Shown: piece by piece, positions 20,702 to 31,840 of the stretch | Numbering within the stretch: the stretch's first letter is position 1 | How the letters are laid out: each line of letters opens with the position of its first letter | NCBI RefSeq assembly: GCF_932294415.1 | Contig: NC_065538.1 | Coordinates: 46,972,843-47,036,842, forward strand | Reading direction: 5' to 3' | Length of the DNA stretch: 64,000 nucleotides | DNA from: Quercus robur | Lineage: Eukaryota; Streptophyta; Magnoliopsida; Fagales; Fagaceae | The notes under the pieces: generated by a model | What the model was told of the DNA's origin: nothing | What the model saw: the letters and a program-made list of their open reading frames with translations, nothing else | Databases searched by the model: none | Position numbers and translations under genes: made by a program

Positions 20702-23060
20702 TATAAATTTATCAACTCCTATGAATCTATACAACATGTATATCCTTCCAATACAAATACATATGCAGAAGTTGCAACTTGAGAAAAAAAAAAAAAAAAA
20801 ACGTGGGGTGCAAGAGAGATTCAATAGAAAGACAATTGATGAATATATATAAGTTTTAAAATTTTGATAATAGATTTTTAGTTGGAGTATGATTTAAATT
20901 TCTGAAACTTAGATGCATGTTGCATGTTTTGTTAAAATACTTATTGTTACTTTATTTAAAGAAATTGATAAGAATAAATAAGTTGTCTTTATCAACTGAA
21001 ACTTAGATGCATCTTGCATGTTTTTTTTAAAACAATTATTGTTACTTTATCAAAAGAAATTGATAAGAGCAAATGAGTTGTTGTTTCTATCAACTGAAAC
21101 TTAGATGCATGTTGCATGTGTTGCTAAAACACTTATTATTATTTTACTTAAAGAAATTGATAAGAGCAAATAGGTTTTCGTTTTTAGCAACTGAAAGTTA
21201 GATGTATGTTGCATGTTTTGTTAAAACACTTATTACTATTTTATCTAAAAATATTGATGAGAATAAATAAGTTATTATATCTATCTAAAACATTATTTTT
21301 ATCCAAAATATTGTTTATTAGGAAAAAATATTGTTACACATAGAGAAAGAGAGAGAGAGAAAGAGGCATTGTGGAGGCAAAGTGTTGTAACTTTGCAGTG
21401 TGGAGACAATGGCAATGGCGTAAGGGAATGTTTTATTAGATTTTTTTTTCCAAGAAAAGTCAAGGGGCCATGGCACTGGTCCCTCTTCCGCCAGTGAGAG
21501 AGAGAGAGTATCATATAAATTTATCAACTCTTATGAATTTATACAATATGTATATTCCCCCAATTCAAATACATATGCTTAAATTGCAACTAAAAAAACA
21601 ATAAATAATTTTTTTTTTTTTTTTTTTTTTTTAAATGTGGAGTGCAAGAGAGATTCTTTGGAAAGACCATTAGTGAATATATATAAGTTTAGAAATTTTG
21701 ATAATAGATTTTTAGTTGGAATAGGATTTAGATTTCTGAAACTTATATGCATGTTGCATGTTTTGTTAAAACGCTTATCGTTACTTTATTTAAAGAAATT
21801 AATAAGAAAAAAATAAATTATTATCTTTATAAATAAAACTTAGATGTATGTTGCATATTTTGTTAAAACACTTATTGTTATTTCTAAAAAAAAACGCTTA
21901 TTGTTACTTTATTTAAAGAAATTTATTAGATTTATACTCTTGAGACAATCAGTGTTTAACCAATTTTAAGGCCAAGTTATTTATTAGATCTATTATGAAA
22001 ACCTTAGGTTAAACAAACAAACATACATATCATGCAAGTGCGGAAAATTAAATAAGATACTATATAATGACCCATGAAATTAAACTTATGAAACAACTTG
22101 TTTCAAAGGAAAAACTTGGGAGGGTTTGATCTCGAGGTAACAATTTCACTATAAGTTGGAGATTTATAGTCAAGAATATCAATTTATAGTAAATCTAGCT
22201 TCAGTTATCAAATTGACCTCTAAATCCCACATATTTTCTTTATAGTAAACTACTACAATGTGAACCTTCAATCCACACACTTCAAAATCCCATTGAAGAT
22301 TTTCTCCAACGTAGCCTTCTAGTCTACAACTCTAAGATTACACTTGAAGGTTTAGATTCAGCACCTTTGATGACCTGTTTGTAGCAACTTCAGATTTACC
22401 GATTTAGATTGTATTTAGATTGATTTTTGGTAATGACTTTGTTAGGAGAAGGAACAAAACCTTTGGGATCTCAAGAGCAGCTCCAAAGTCTCTAAAAACG
22501 TGTCTTAGGGTTTCCTTTATATACTTAGTGAAGTAGGTCTAAAACCCTAAACATTTGATGGGCTGAAATTTTGATTTTGTAGATACACATTTTGATCGGT
22601 CGAACTTCAGTTTCGATTTGTCAAAACTGATGAAATTTTTGTTCATGAATCAATAGATTTCTTGTGCTTGCAAACTAGCTAGCAGCACCTTGAGCATTGT
22701 TTAATCATACCTATAGACACTATGATCTATATCTACACAAGTTTATGTTCACGTGTTTGCCAATAAACCTATTTATGTATCTAGAACCTAACAAAATTGA
22801 TAAGAACAAATAAGTTATTTTCTCTATCAACTGAAACTTAGATGCATGTTGTATGTTTTGTTAAAACGCTTATTGTTACTTTATTTGAAGAAATTGATAA
22901 GAACAAATAAGTTGTTGTCTTTATCAATTGAAATTTAGAAGCATGTTGCATGCTTTGTTAAAGCACTTATTTTTATTTTATCTAAATAAATTGATAAGAA
23001 CAAATAAATTGTTGTCTCTATCTAAAAAATTAGTTTTATTAAAAATATTGCTGTAATTTG
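20640..23060. repeat. segmental repeat region with ~96-bp tandem units
   Basis: The phrase GATGCATGTTGCATG with the following AAAGAAATTGATAAGA recurs at about 20912, 21006, 21104 and 21201, a period of 94-98 bp. After a second copy of the leader sequence (ATCATATAAATTTATCAACTC) near 21511, further units follow at 21740-21923 and 22794-23060. The series is interrupted by the solo LTR at 21924-22793. A GA microsatellite marks 20669-20697. No gene is seen; the frames near 21299-21527 are low complexity. Confidence 0.8.
21924..22793 (-). mobile_element. solo LTR, 870 bp, with 5-bp target duplication
   Basis: AAATT at 21919-21923 and 22794-22798 flanks the insertion; removing it restores the tandem-repeat phrase AAAGAAATTGATAAG. 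On the minus strand it starts TGTTAGGTTCTAG and carries a TATATAAAGG box at about 22525-22515. The far end reads ...AATA rather than CA, which I take as a mutated terminus. Confidence 0.75.
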
Positions 23061-23204
23061 GAGAAGCCATTTAGCGTAATCGTAGTTTAGAAAAAATTGA
23101 TGCAATTATCTATTTTTAAAAAAATTCTAAAAAATTTTATGCAATTTGGTGAAAACACTTGGCGCAACCACCGCTTTTAAGCTAAACTTTCATTATATAG
23201 TATA

Positions 23205-23208
<4 letters not shown>

Positions 23209-23259
<51 letters not shown>
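23209..23259. repeat. (TA)n microsatellite, about 51 bp
   Basis: Uninterrupted AT dinucleotides at the left edge of the MITE that starts at 23261. A similar (AT)n run follows its right end at about 25480-25514. Confidence 0.95.
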
Positions 23260-23263
<4 letters not shown>

Positions 23264-23453
23264 TACCTAATGTAACTTTAAGCAATGTTACACCACTCAA
23301 TATTTTTTAATTGGATGCGAATATTAACAAATCTACTGTTAGATTACATTATCTTTATATATTCTCAATTCTTGTAAAATTTCAAGGTGATCAAAGATTA
23401 ATAGCCATGACATCAATCAATTATTAAAATTCAAGTTTTTATAGTTTAAAATA

Positions 23454-25278
23454 GACGGAAAGTACATTTTAGTCCCTACGTTTTCTGGCTATTCCCATTT
23501 TAGTCCCTACATTTTATTTTTACTGCTTTTAGTCCCTATCCTGAAAAACGCTTCCCATTTTGGTTCCTACCGTTACATCAGAAATGGAGAAAGCTGACGT
23601 GGCAAACGGTAGGAATAAATAATACTAAATTAATGTCCACGTGGCCTAAATTAATAATAAAAAATGTTTTTTGGCATTAAAAAATGCCACGTCAACATCT
23701 AAATTAAAAAAAAAAATTATTAATTTTAACTAAATAAAAAAAATTAAAAACATAATTAAAAACTAAAAGTGTGTCTTGAACAAGAACAACAAGAACACAA
23801 ACTCGGATCCAAGAACACAAACTTAGAAATTTAAGAAAAAAAAAAAAAAAACCTTGAGATCTAAGTGTATCTTGAACAAGAACAACAAGAACACAATTCC
23901 AGATTTAAGAACAAAGAAAGAAAAAAACAACCACATACACACACTTTCTTTCCTTCACTCAAACTCACTCAAAAAAACAACACCTAGATCTCAAATGTAA
24001 CAACACCAACAACACCTCTCTCTCTCTTCTCTCAAAAATGTCATCCCATCAATAGCAACAGCAAGAAGCCAAGAACCCAAATCCAATCCAAAAGCCACAA
24101 AGCAAAACACAAGATCTCCCTCCATATCAACCCACCTAGCAATGGTGGAGTTGAAGCAAAAATCCTAACTTCCCTCTCGAAACTCTCCGACCGCCTGTTG
24201 CAACGCCATTGGCTCGCTTTCCAACCTCTACCTCAAGGCTTTGAGGCTGCTCCTCTTGCCACTGCCACTGCGGCCGCATCGGAAAGAGCTGGCCAAGAAT
24301 CAAGTGAGGCACCAATCATTACAGGAGAAGGAGGAGGAGCATCATTGCCATTCATCGCCACCGCCACCAGAGTCTTCCACACAGACTTCGACTTCGACTT
24401 GGTACCACTCGCTTCCTAATCATTCTCCGCCATCACCATCCCTCCTCCTATTGAACCCAGAACCAAAAAAAAAAAAAAAAAAAATCCCACCAAAACTTCT
24501 CTCACTCGCAACTGCTAGAGAGAGAGTGAGTGAAAACAATCCCAGATTTTGGGTGTGGCCTGTTATGGTTATGGGTCTTTGATGATTTTGTTGGGTTTGA
24601 GAAAATGGGGGCTTTGAGATTTATGAATATGTATTTAACCAAGATCTCGCTCTGTGATTAAAACCCAGATCTTTCATCTTCTTAGTTCAATATCTTGATG
24701 TCTAGTTCATTCTGTCTCTAACTCATCATCTTTGTCTCTCTCTTTAACCCCATGGCCAATCGGTAGTGATTGGGTGGTCTATTGATCCAGATCTGAAAGA
24801 GAGAAGCATAGAGGATCCAGGTATTTTTTTGGGTTTGTTGAGGATCTGTGGCCAATCTGTGGTTTTATTTTATTTTATTTTTTTAATTTATGGGTTTGTG
24901 TTCTTGGATCTGGGTTTGTGTTTTTGTTCAAGACACACTTAGATCTCAATTCATATGATTTTTAGTTTTTAATTCTATTTTAAATTTTTTTTATTTACTT
25001 AAAATTAATAAATTAATTTTTTTTTTAATTTAGATGCTGACGTGGCATTTTTTAATGCCAAAAAAAAAAATTTATTATTAATTTAGGCCACGTGGACATT
25101 AATTTAGTATTATTTATTCCTGCCGTTTGCCACGTCAACTTTCTCTGTTTCTAATGTAGCGACAGGGACCAAAACGGGAAGTGTTTTTCAAGATAATGAC
25201 TAAAAACGGTAAAAATAAAATGTAGGGACTAAAATGGGAATAGCCTGAAAATGTTGGGACTAAAATGTGCTTTTCGCC
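23454..25278. mobile_element. MULE-type element, 1,825 bp, with long inverted repeats and captured gene sequence
   Basis: A 9-bp target duplication TTTAAAATA lies at 23445-23453 and 25279-25287, the Mutator-superfamily length. The termini are GACGGAAAGTACATTTTAGT and its counterpart GGCGAAAAGCACATTTTAGT. The inverted repeats extend roughly 350 bp inward on each side (for example TGACGTGGCAAACGG / CCGTTTGCCACGTCA). No MURA transposase is present. The unique interior (about 23850-24890) is GC-richer and exon-like, as in a Pack-MULE. Confidence 0.88.
23998..24420 (+). pseudogene. captured gene fragment, possibly TORTIFOLIA1/SPIRAL2-like
   Basis: The fragment starts MSSHQ at about 24039 and then hits a stop. 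The reading STHLAMVELKQK (about 24122-24158) continues, after a one-base frame change, as ILTSLSKLSDR, and then in a third frame as CNAIGSLSNLYLK (about 24199-24237). From memory, plant TORTIFOLIA1-like microtubule-associated HEAT-repeat proteins begin with a similar LAMVELKQRILTSLSKLSDR block and have an IGSLS-LYLK segment later on. That would imply a captured, internally deleted N-terminal region. The following Ala/Ser/Pro-rich frame (24241-24582) is not recognised. Several frame changes make a functional product unlikely. Confidence 0.4.
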
Positions 25279-25473
25279 TTTAAAATAATGCATAAAAGAT
25301 AAGTTTATGGATCAAATGGTAAATAACATCCGGTTGATATGAAAATTGGTATGCATGTTAAGAACATATAGAATATGTAATTCAACAGTTAGATTTTCAA
25401 AATATTAATTTAATAACAAGTTATTAGGTAGTGTAACATTACTTAAAGTTATACCAGGTGTAATTTGAACCCA

Positions 25474-25518
<45 letters not shown>

Positions 25519-26163
25519 AGAGAGAGAGAGAGAGAGATGAGTTCAAGTTACACCTAGTATAACTTCACAAGAGTTACACCTTTTATACGCCGTAGATTTC
25601 TAAGAAATCTAATGGTTAGAAAATCATTATAATCAATGTCATCTTTAAAATTAATTGTTTTCCATATTAGCTAACCTAATTAATTTAAGAGAATATTATA
25701 TTATTTTCTTTTCTACTTTCTTTCTCTCTCCTAATTAATTCATCCCTAACCTTGCACAAGTGCCTATTCTCAACATTCTTAAGTTGCAGATTTTGTTTTT
25801 CTTGCACAAGAAAGATAGCCTCCTCTTTTCGTCATTTTTTGTTATTGTTAACTAAAATGTATTAGATGCTTCTAAGAATCTTTTAGTGACTCATCACTTC
25901 AATGGTCTTTGTTATTATAAGATAGATGCAACACATTTCTGTCCAAGTCCAACGTCATGGAATAATAATTCTACCCGGCTTCTTTGTTGAGCTAGATCGA
26001 CCATTTTGACTGCGAATTCTCTAGATGGGCCAAACTTCTCTAGCTTCAGCATTAAAGTTTTTGTTCGGGGCTGGTGATGTATGTAGTAACGACTAGTTGC
26101 TTAGCAATTGAATACTATTTTTACCAAATTTTCTAGAACTTGCCAAGATGACAAACATTGATA

Positions 26164-26165
<2 letters not shown>

Positions 26166-26225
<60 letters not shown>
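26166..26225. repeat. (GA)30 microsatellite
   Basis: A 60-bp uninterrupted GA run lies next to the loop side of the right arm of the foldback element. Confidence 0.97.
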
Positions 26226-26229
<4 letters not shown>

Positions 26230-26353
26230 TTTAGTGGTGGGTCACTACAAGATTCTTAGAAACATCTAATACATTTTAGTTAACAATAACAAAGAATGAC
26301 GAAAAGAGGAGGCTATCTTTCTTGTGCAAGAAAAATAAAATCTGCAACTTAAG

Positions 26354-26510
26354 GGAAAATTATTAGGTACTCCCGGAGTACCATAAATGCGTACTCCCTC
26401 ATCTCACATAAATGGTGGGTCCTACCATGAATTTAATTAGTGGGACCCACCATTTATGTGAGAGGAGGGAGTACACATTTATGGTACTCCGAGAGTACAC
26501 AATAATTTCC
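26354..26510. mobile_element. nested MITE, 157 bp, palindromic
   Basis: TGCAACTTAAG at 26343-26353 and 26511-26521 is an 11-bp target duplication. The uninterrupted left arm of the host element confirms the empty-site sequence. The ends are GGAAAATTATT and AATAATTTCC. The interior is a near-perfect hairpin (ATAAATGGTGGGTCC / GGACCCACCATTTAT). The target length suggests a Mutator-like origin. Confidence 0.9.
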
Positions 26511-26765
26511 TGCAACTTAAGAATGTTGAGAATAGGCACTTGTGCAAGGTTAAGGATGAATTAATTAGGAAAGAGAAAGAAAGTAGAAAAGAAAATAATA
26601 TAATATTCTCTTAAATTAATTAAGTTAGCTAATATGGAAAGTAATTAATTTTAAAGATGACATTGATTATAATGATTTTCTAACCATTAGATTCCTTTGA
26701 AATTTACGGTGTATAAAAGGTGTAACTTTTGTAGAGTTACACTAGGTGTAACTTGAACCCATCTC

Positions 26766-27348
26766 ATATATATATATTTAACCCTCAACCATAATTGTAT
26801 TGATATTAAGCACACACAGTCATGATCGAACGTATTGATAGAGCGAAAATTAAAGTTTGGGGTCAAGTGCTTGACGGATGATGTCACAACTTGTTGGAGG
26901 AGCAAGATATGGTTTATCTTTTATTTTAATTTTTTTTAATTTTTAATTTTAAGTTTTTGTTTTTATTTATTTATTTTTTGGAGAGGGGGAGTGATACGCA
27001 CACACTGAACCATTCTATACATATTGTGCCTTGTACACGCCTCTCGTTGGGGTCGATTTTGGGAAGACAAATCATAAAGGAAATTAGGCATATCAATCCA
27101 GGCTCACACACACAAAACACCTTTGGAGATCTACTACTTATATGCTTGGACTCAGACTATAGAAATAAGTCGATTGGTGAGGTAGGTAAAATCTGATTTA
27201 TGCATACATTGATGATTTGAATTTGTAATCGGTCAGTGGCCACCCTATTATCTCTTCATGAACAAAAATTGAAACTTTTTTGGTTGTTGGATATTTAGAA
27301 GAGTGTCAATCTTGTGTTTTGTTCTTATTTATATGTTAGGACTATCTA
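26766..27348. other. intergenic DNA
   Basis: No gene is seen; short open frames here have no protein-like pattern. Confidence 0.6.
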
Positions 27349-27359
27349 GTTTTGTATTG

Positions 27360-28154
27360 ATGAGTATTTTAAGTTGGAACTGTCAGGGGCTTGGGAACCA
27401 ACGTGCAGTCGATGTTCTCTCTCATCTTATGAAGGAAAAAGCTCCCAAGATTTTGTTTCTAATAGAGACAAAACAGTCAGTGGATGAAATGCGACAGATA
27501 TAATCTGACTTATCATACCGTTGCATGCTTGTTGTATCGAGTGTCCGCCGAAGCGATGGACTAGCATTACTGTGGAAGGAAGAAGTGGATTTGCATATCC
27601 AAACATACTCACCACACCACATTGATGCTCTTATCCACAATGGTAATGACCCCACACGGAGACTAACTAGATTCTATGGCTGGCCAGAGGAGCAAAATAA
27701 ACATGAATCTTGGCGGCTTTTGAAACACCTTTACTCTAGGCTTCCAGACCCGTGGTTATGTTGTGGAGACTTTAATGAGATCCTACACTTAGGGGAGAAA
27801 CAAGGAAGTCATCCGAAGTCACTTCAACCGATGCAAGAGTTTCGGAGTACCTTGTTATGTTGTGGCCTAGTTGACTTGGGGTTCCAAGGGAACCAATACA
27901 ATTGGAACAATGGTTGCCCTAGAGATGCTTTCATGCAGGAACGTTTGGATACGGCATGCACATCAGCTGAATGGCGAGAGCTTTTCCCTCATGTCAAGGT
28001 GTCTCATCTCCAAGCATCTTATTCTGACCATATACCAATCCTAATCAACATCACAGGCCTAGACCAACGGGGTAGGAGGAAGAAGATACCTCGACGTTTT
28101 GAGGAGAAATGGGCATCACATGCTGAATGCGAAAATGTCATTCGTCAGGCTTGA
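27360..28154 (+). pseudogene. LINE endonuclease domain
   Basis: The AP-endonuclease-like domain starts MSILSWNCQGLGN and includes FLIETK, the PWLCCGDFNEIL catalytic block, ERLDTACTSAEW and the terminal SDHIPILINI motif. A TAA at 27501-27503 interrupts the frame once; the same frame resumes to a stop at 28152-28154. It nicks target DNA in intact relatives. This copy cannot make a continuous product. Confidence 0.9.
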
Positions 28155-28311
28155 GAGACAGGAGCATGTCCAGGAAGTCCTATGTATTAGCTTTTTGAAA
28201 CAATTAAACGGTGTCGGCTTGCATTGGTTGAGTGGAGAAGCAATACCTTTAGCAACACAAAATCTGAGTTATAGGTGAAGCATGCAGCTTTGGAAGAACT
28301 TTCAGCCATGA

Positions 28312-29960
28312 ATGACCCTAACAAGGTATCGGAGATCAGGGAACTTAAAAACAGCATCAATACACTCCTCCACCAGGATGAGCTCTTTTGGAGATAGAGG
28401 TCGAGGTCCATTTGGTTACCAACAGGAGACAAGAACACCAAGTACTTCCATCAAAGGGCGAGTCAGCGGTGCAGGAAAAATCACAAACATGGTGTGGAAG
28501 ACCAAAATAGGGAATGGTGTACTTGTGAGAGACACATTGCCACAGTAGCTGAACAATATTTTCAAGGCCTTTTTACTATGGCCAACCCAATGAACATGGA
28601 GACCATTCTAGACTCAGTGGAAAGAGTGGTCATACGAACAATGAACAATTCCCTGCTTGAGCCATACACACCCGAGGAAGTTAGGTGAGCACTTTTCCAA
28701 ATGCATCCCTCCAAGTCTCTTGGCCCTGATGGTATGTCCCCTTTCCTTTTACAGAAATACTGGCATATAGTTGGGCATGATGTTAGTGAAGCTGTCATTT
28801 CAGTATTATAATCTGGTCACATGCTGCATAAGATGAATTATACTTATATTGTGCTTATCCCAAAGAAACAAGACCCTAAGACAATGGCAGACTACAGACC
28901 CATCAGTCTTGGGAACGTGTATCAAGAATCTTATCTAAAGTGTTAGCTAACCGGTTGAAGATTGTGTTGCCTAGTGTTATATTAGATGCAAAGAGTGCCT
29001 TTGTCCCGGGAAGGCTTATCACAAATAATACAATGGTAGCATATGAGCTACTATACAAAATGAGGAATAGAAGAAAGGCAAAGAAGGGGCAAATGACAAT
29101 CAAACTGGATATTAGCAAGGCATACGACCGGGTGGAGTGGACGTTTTTGCGCATGATAATGCTAATGATTGGGTTGGACCCAAGATGGGTTCATATGGCC
29201 ATGGAGACAGTTAGTATAGCTTCCTACTCGATATTGATCAATAGGGAGCCCAAAGGGTATATCAAACCATCAAGGGGTATAAAACAGGGAGACTCACTCT
29301 CTCCATACTTGTTTTTACTATGTGCGGAGGGGCTGTCTGCCCTATTACGAAAAGCAGAAGCAAACTACAACATAAAAGGCATTATGACCAACCAACAAGG
29401 AGTGTGCATTTCTCACCTCTTGTTTGCAGATGACAGCTTGCTATTTTGCCGAGCAACTATGGAAGAGTGCCAAAACCTACTTACCCTTTTAAAGAAGTAT
29501 GAAGCTGCATCGGGTCAAGCCATAAATAGATAAAAGACTTCTCTTTTCTTCAGCAAGAATATTAGATAGAATGTAAGACATACTATCCAACAGATGCTAG
29601 GGGCAAGAGTTATGCATGATTGTGAACGTTACCTAGGCTTGCCCATGACATGCGGCAAATCCAGGGTTAATATGTTCAAGGAGATCCAGGAGAAAATATC
29701 AAAGTGTGTAATGGGATGGAAGGAGAAGTTCATTTCCAAGGTGGGGTGTGAGGTACTTATTAAGACGGTAGCTCAAGCCATTCCCACATACTCTATGAGT
29801 GTGTTCAGGCTACCTAAATCTATCTGTGATGGCATCAACTCCCTTTTGGCAAAATACTGTTGGGGACAGGACCATGAGGAGCAAAAAATCCACTGGATTG
29901 ATGGGCTAAACTGTGCTCCCATAAATGTAATGGAGGAATGGGGTTCCAGGACCTAAATGC
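28312..29960 (+). pseudogene. LINE reverse transcriptase
   Basis: The linker and thumb-proximal region (MHPSKSLGPDGMSPFLLQKY, IPKKQDPKTMADYRPISL) is in the endonuclease frame. Near 28925 the frame shifts, and the palm follows: AFVPGRLITNN, KLDISKAYDRVEW, GIKQGDSLSPYLF and the catalytic LLFADDSLLF with both aspartates intact. Stops lie at 28686, 28809 and 29531, and another frame change occurs after 29956. Confidence 0.92.
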
Positions 29961-30289
29961 CTTTAACCTGGCAATGCTTGCAAAGCAGGCCTGGAGGTTA
30001 ATCCAATATACACACTCCCTTTTCTACAGAGTATATAAGGCACATATTCCCCTCGAAGCTCATTCCTGAAAGCGGAACTAGGCCCCAACCCTTCCTTTGT
30101 ATGGATATCACTACTGGAGGCAAGGGATATCATCATGGAGGGGTCAAGATGGCAGGTAGGGAATGGACGCACGATTGAAGTCGCCACACATGTCTGGCTG
30201 CCCCATGCTCCTATCTTCTTACAGGAACCAACACTGAATATGTGAGTCTGCGAACTCATAGACGAGGATACAAGGCACTGGGACCGGGG

Positions 30290-30935
30290 AAAGGTGCTGG
30301 CTACTTTTGCACAAAAGACATGCAAGGAGATATTGGCAACGCCGTTGAACAATGTAAATTCAAGGGACGTGCTGGTGTGGAAGGAGAACAGTGCCAAGAA
30401 ATTCACAGTGCGCACCGCGTACCGTATCGCTGTCCGCTTGAGAAACCCCAATTACACGGAGCATTCCTCGGCTCAAAGCCACGGACCAACCTGGAGGAAG
30501 ATTTGGAGGCTCAACGTGCCCCCAAAGGTACGAACCTTTTTATGGAGGGCTTGCTCTAACTGTCTACCGGCTAAAGAGAACCTACTCAAGAGACGAGTAA
30601 AAGGGGAGGCCAAATGTGAAATTTGCTGCCAGAAACCGGAAACAGCTAGCCACGTGCTCTAGGAGTGTGCCTTTCCAAGGAATGTGTGGAGTTTGTCCAA
30701 CAGAAGAACGCAAAAGTGTAGAAATGAAGCCATAGACTTCTTCCTACTATTTGAACAAATGAGGAGAAAACTGGACCAGCTAGAGCTGGAAAGGTGGGCA
30801 ACAACGGCTTGGGCGATATGGAATGCTAGAAACATATTTTATTTTGAGCACGTTCAGGTTCATCCCCAGATTATATTTGATGGAGCAATTGTGTTCCTGG
30901 CTGAGTACCAAAGGTTAATGTCAGCTAACATTTAG
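30290..30935 (+). pseudogene. LINE C-terminal zf-RVT region
   Basis: The reading contains WRKIWRLNVPPKVRTFLWRA, then CLPAKENLLKRR and CEICCQKPETASHVL followed by a stop and ECAFPRNVW. This is the zinc-binding C-terminal segment typical of plant LINE ORF2. The frame resumes to a final TAG at 30933-30935. Confidence 0.88.
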
Positions 30936-31187
30936 TGGGTGGTCAGCGCCTAAATTCGTTCTAGAGTTTTTAAATACTTTAAAGTGTCGTAGGGACAGCA
31001 TAGGCCCACAAGATATTTTGCATGGGAATTGGCTTTCTTGGGAGCACTGCTGCATGTAGCTAGTGCTTCCCCCACGTCAATTTGCTAGTTCAGATTGACT
31101 TATACTTGTAATTCGGTCTTTTTCAGTTGAATAAAATTCTATCATCTTAGCTTCAAAAAAAAAAAAAAAAAAGGGTTTTGTATCGAT

Positions 31188-31445
31188 TTCAGGAAATATG
31201 TTGACTAATCCAAATTTGATGCTGCCTTTTACGAGAAAATAGTCCATAAAGAACTTGCTAAATTTGTGGGAATTTGTTAGTTAGACATTTAGTGATCAAC
31301 CCAACATGATTCTCATAGCTTAAGGAAATTAGGCCTAGATTGTGGGTAAATACAATAGATCAGTTAGGTACATATTTTTTCTTTTTGTGTTTGTGGCCAA
31401 GATGGTGCCAAGACTTTGAGTTAGGGAGTTGAAGTAGATACCACA

Positions 31446-31489
<44 letters not shown>

Positions 31490-31498
31490 AGACAATCC
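31188..31498. other. intergenic DNA with a 41-bp A homopolymer
   Basis: No gene is seen. An uninterrupted A run spans about 31446-31486. Confidence 0.7.
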
Positions 31499-31514
31499 AA
31501 ATAAGCATCAATTT

Positions 31515-31794
31515 TTTTTTTGCTAGAAAAAAGGGGGAGCGGGGGCGACCATTTGTGACTAACCCCCCAGGGCGTGACCTAATAGGGGCACCCCCGCTAG
31601 AAAATATTGGATTGAGCCATAGCTACTGTGATCGGGGCGCCACAGATCTCACCTTAGCACCCCAAGAGAGCCAAGAGGAGAGGCACAATGCAAGCTAGGA
31701 AACCCTCCTCCCACACGGTACCCGCCACGACTCGAACAAGGGACCTTGTGCTTGCATGTGGGATCTCTCCCAACTGGGCCACCCCTCTTGGGGC
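31515..31794 (-). mobile_element. tRNA-derived SINE, 280 bp, with 16-bp target duplication
   Basis: AAATAAGCATCAATTT at 31499-31514 is repeated at 31795-31810. On the minus strand the element starts CCCCAAGAGGGGTGGCCCAG, has an A-box-like TGGCCCAGTTGG and a B-box-like TTGTTCGAGTCG, and ends in a short A tail (the T run at 31513-31522). Confidence 0.85.
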
Positions 31795-31840
31795 AAATAA
31801 GCATCAATTTAGTATTAACCATTTAGTGATAGCATTGTAA

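Larger units (their letters stand above)
23261..25476. mobile_element. MITE related to the 345-bp satellite, split by a MULE
   Basis: Left part 23261-23453 and right part 25279-25476 join at TTTAAAATA to give one copy of the 345-bp satellite sequence. The outer ends form imperfect terminal inverted repeats: TTATACCTAATGTAACTTTA on the left, and TTACACCTGGTATAACTTTA when the right end is reverse-complemented. This single dispersed copy shows what the array unit at 1-1600 looks like as an element. Confidence 0.8.
25534..26765. mobile_element. long inverted-repeat (foldback) element, about 1.23 kb
   Basis: Left and right ends are inverted copies: GAGATGAGTTCAAGTTACAC and, reverse-complemented, GAGATGGGTTCAAGTTACAC. 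The complementarity continues inward for roughly 370-400 bp per arm, including the TTGCACAAGTGCCTATTCTC / GAGAATAGGCACTTGTGCAA pair. The loop contains unique sequence and a (GA)30 tract. The right arm is interrupted by the nested MITE at 26354-26510. The terminal motif GTTCAAGTTACACC is shared with the 345-bp satellite family. No target duplication was identified. Confidence 0.85.
27362..31174 (+). mobile_element. LINE (non-LTR) retrotransposon, ORF2 only
   Basis: The order is endonuclease, reverse transcriptase, zf-RVT/C-terminal region, 3' UTR, poly(A) (31155-31172). Flanking target duplications are GTTTTGTATTGAT (27349-27361) and GTTTTGTATCGAT (31175-31187), differing at one base. The element begins at the very start of ORF2, so ORF1 is missing, and the A and T of the apparent ORF2 start codon come from the target site. 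In-frame stops at 27501 and 28152 plus frameshifts show a dead copy. Confidence 0.93.
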
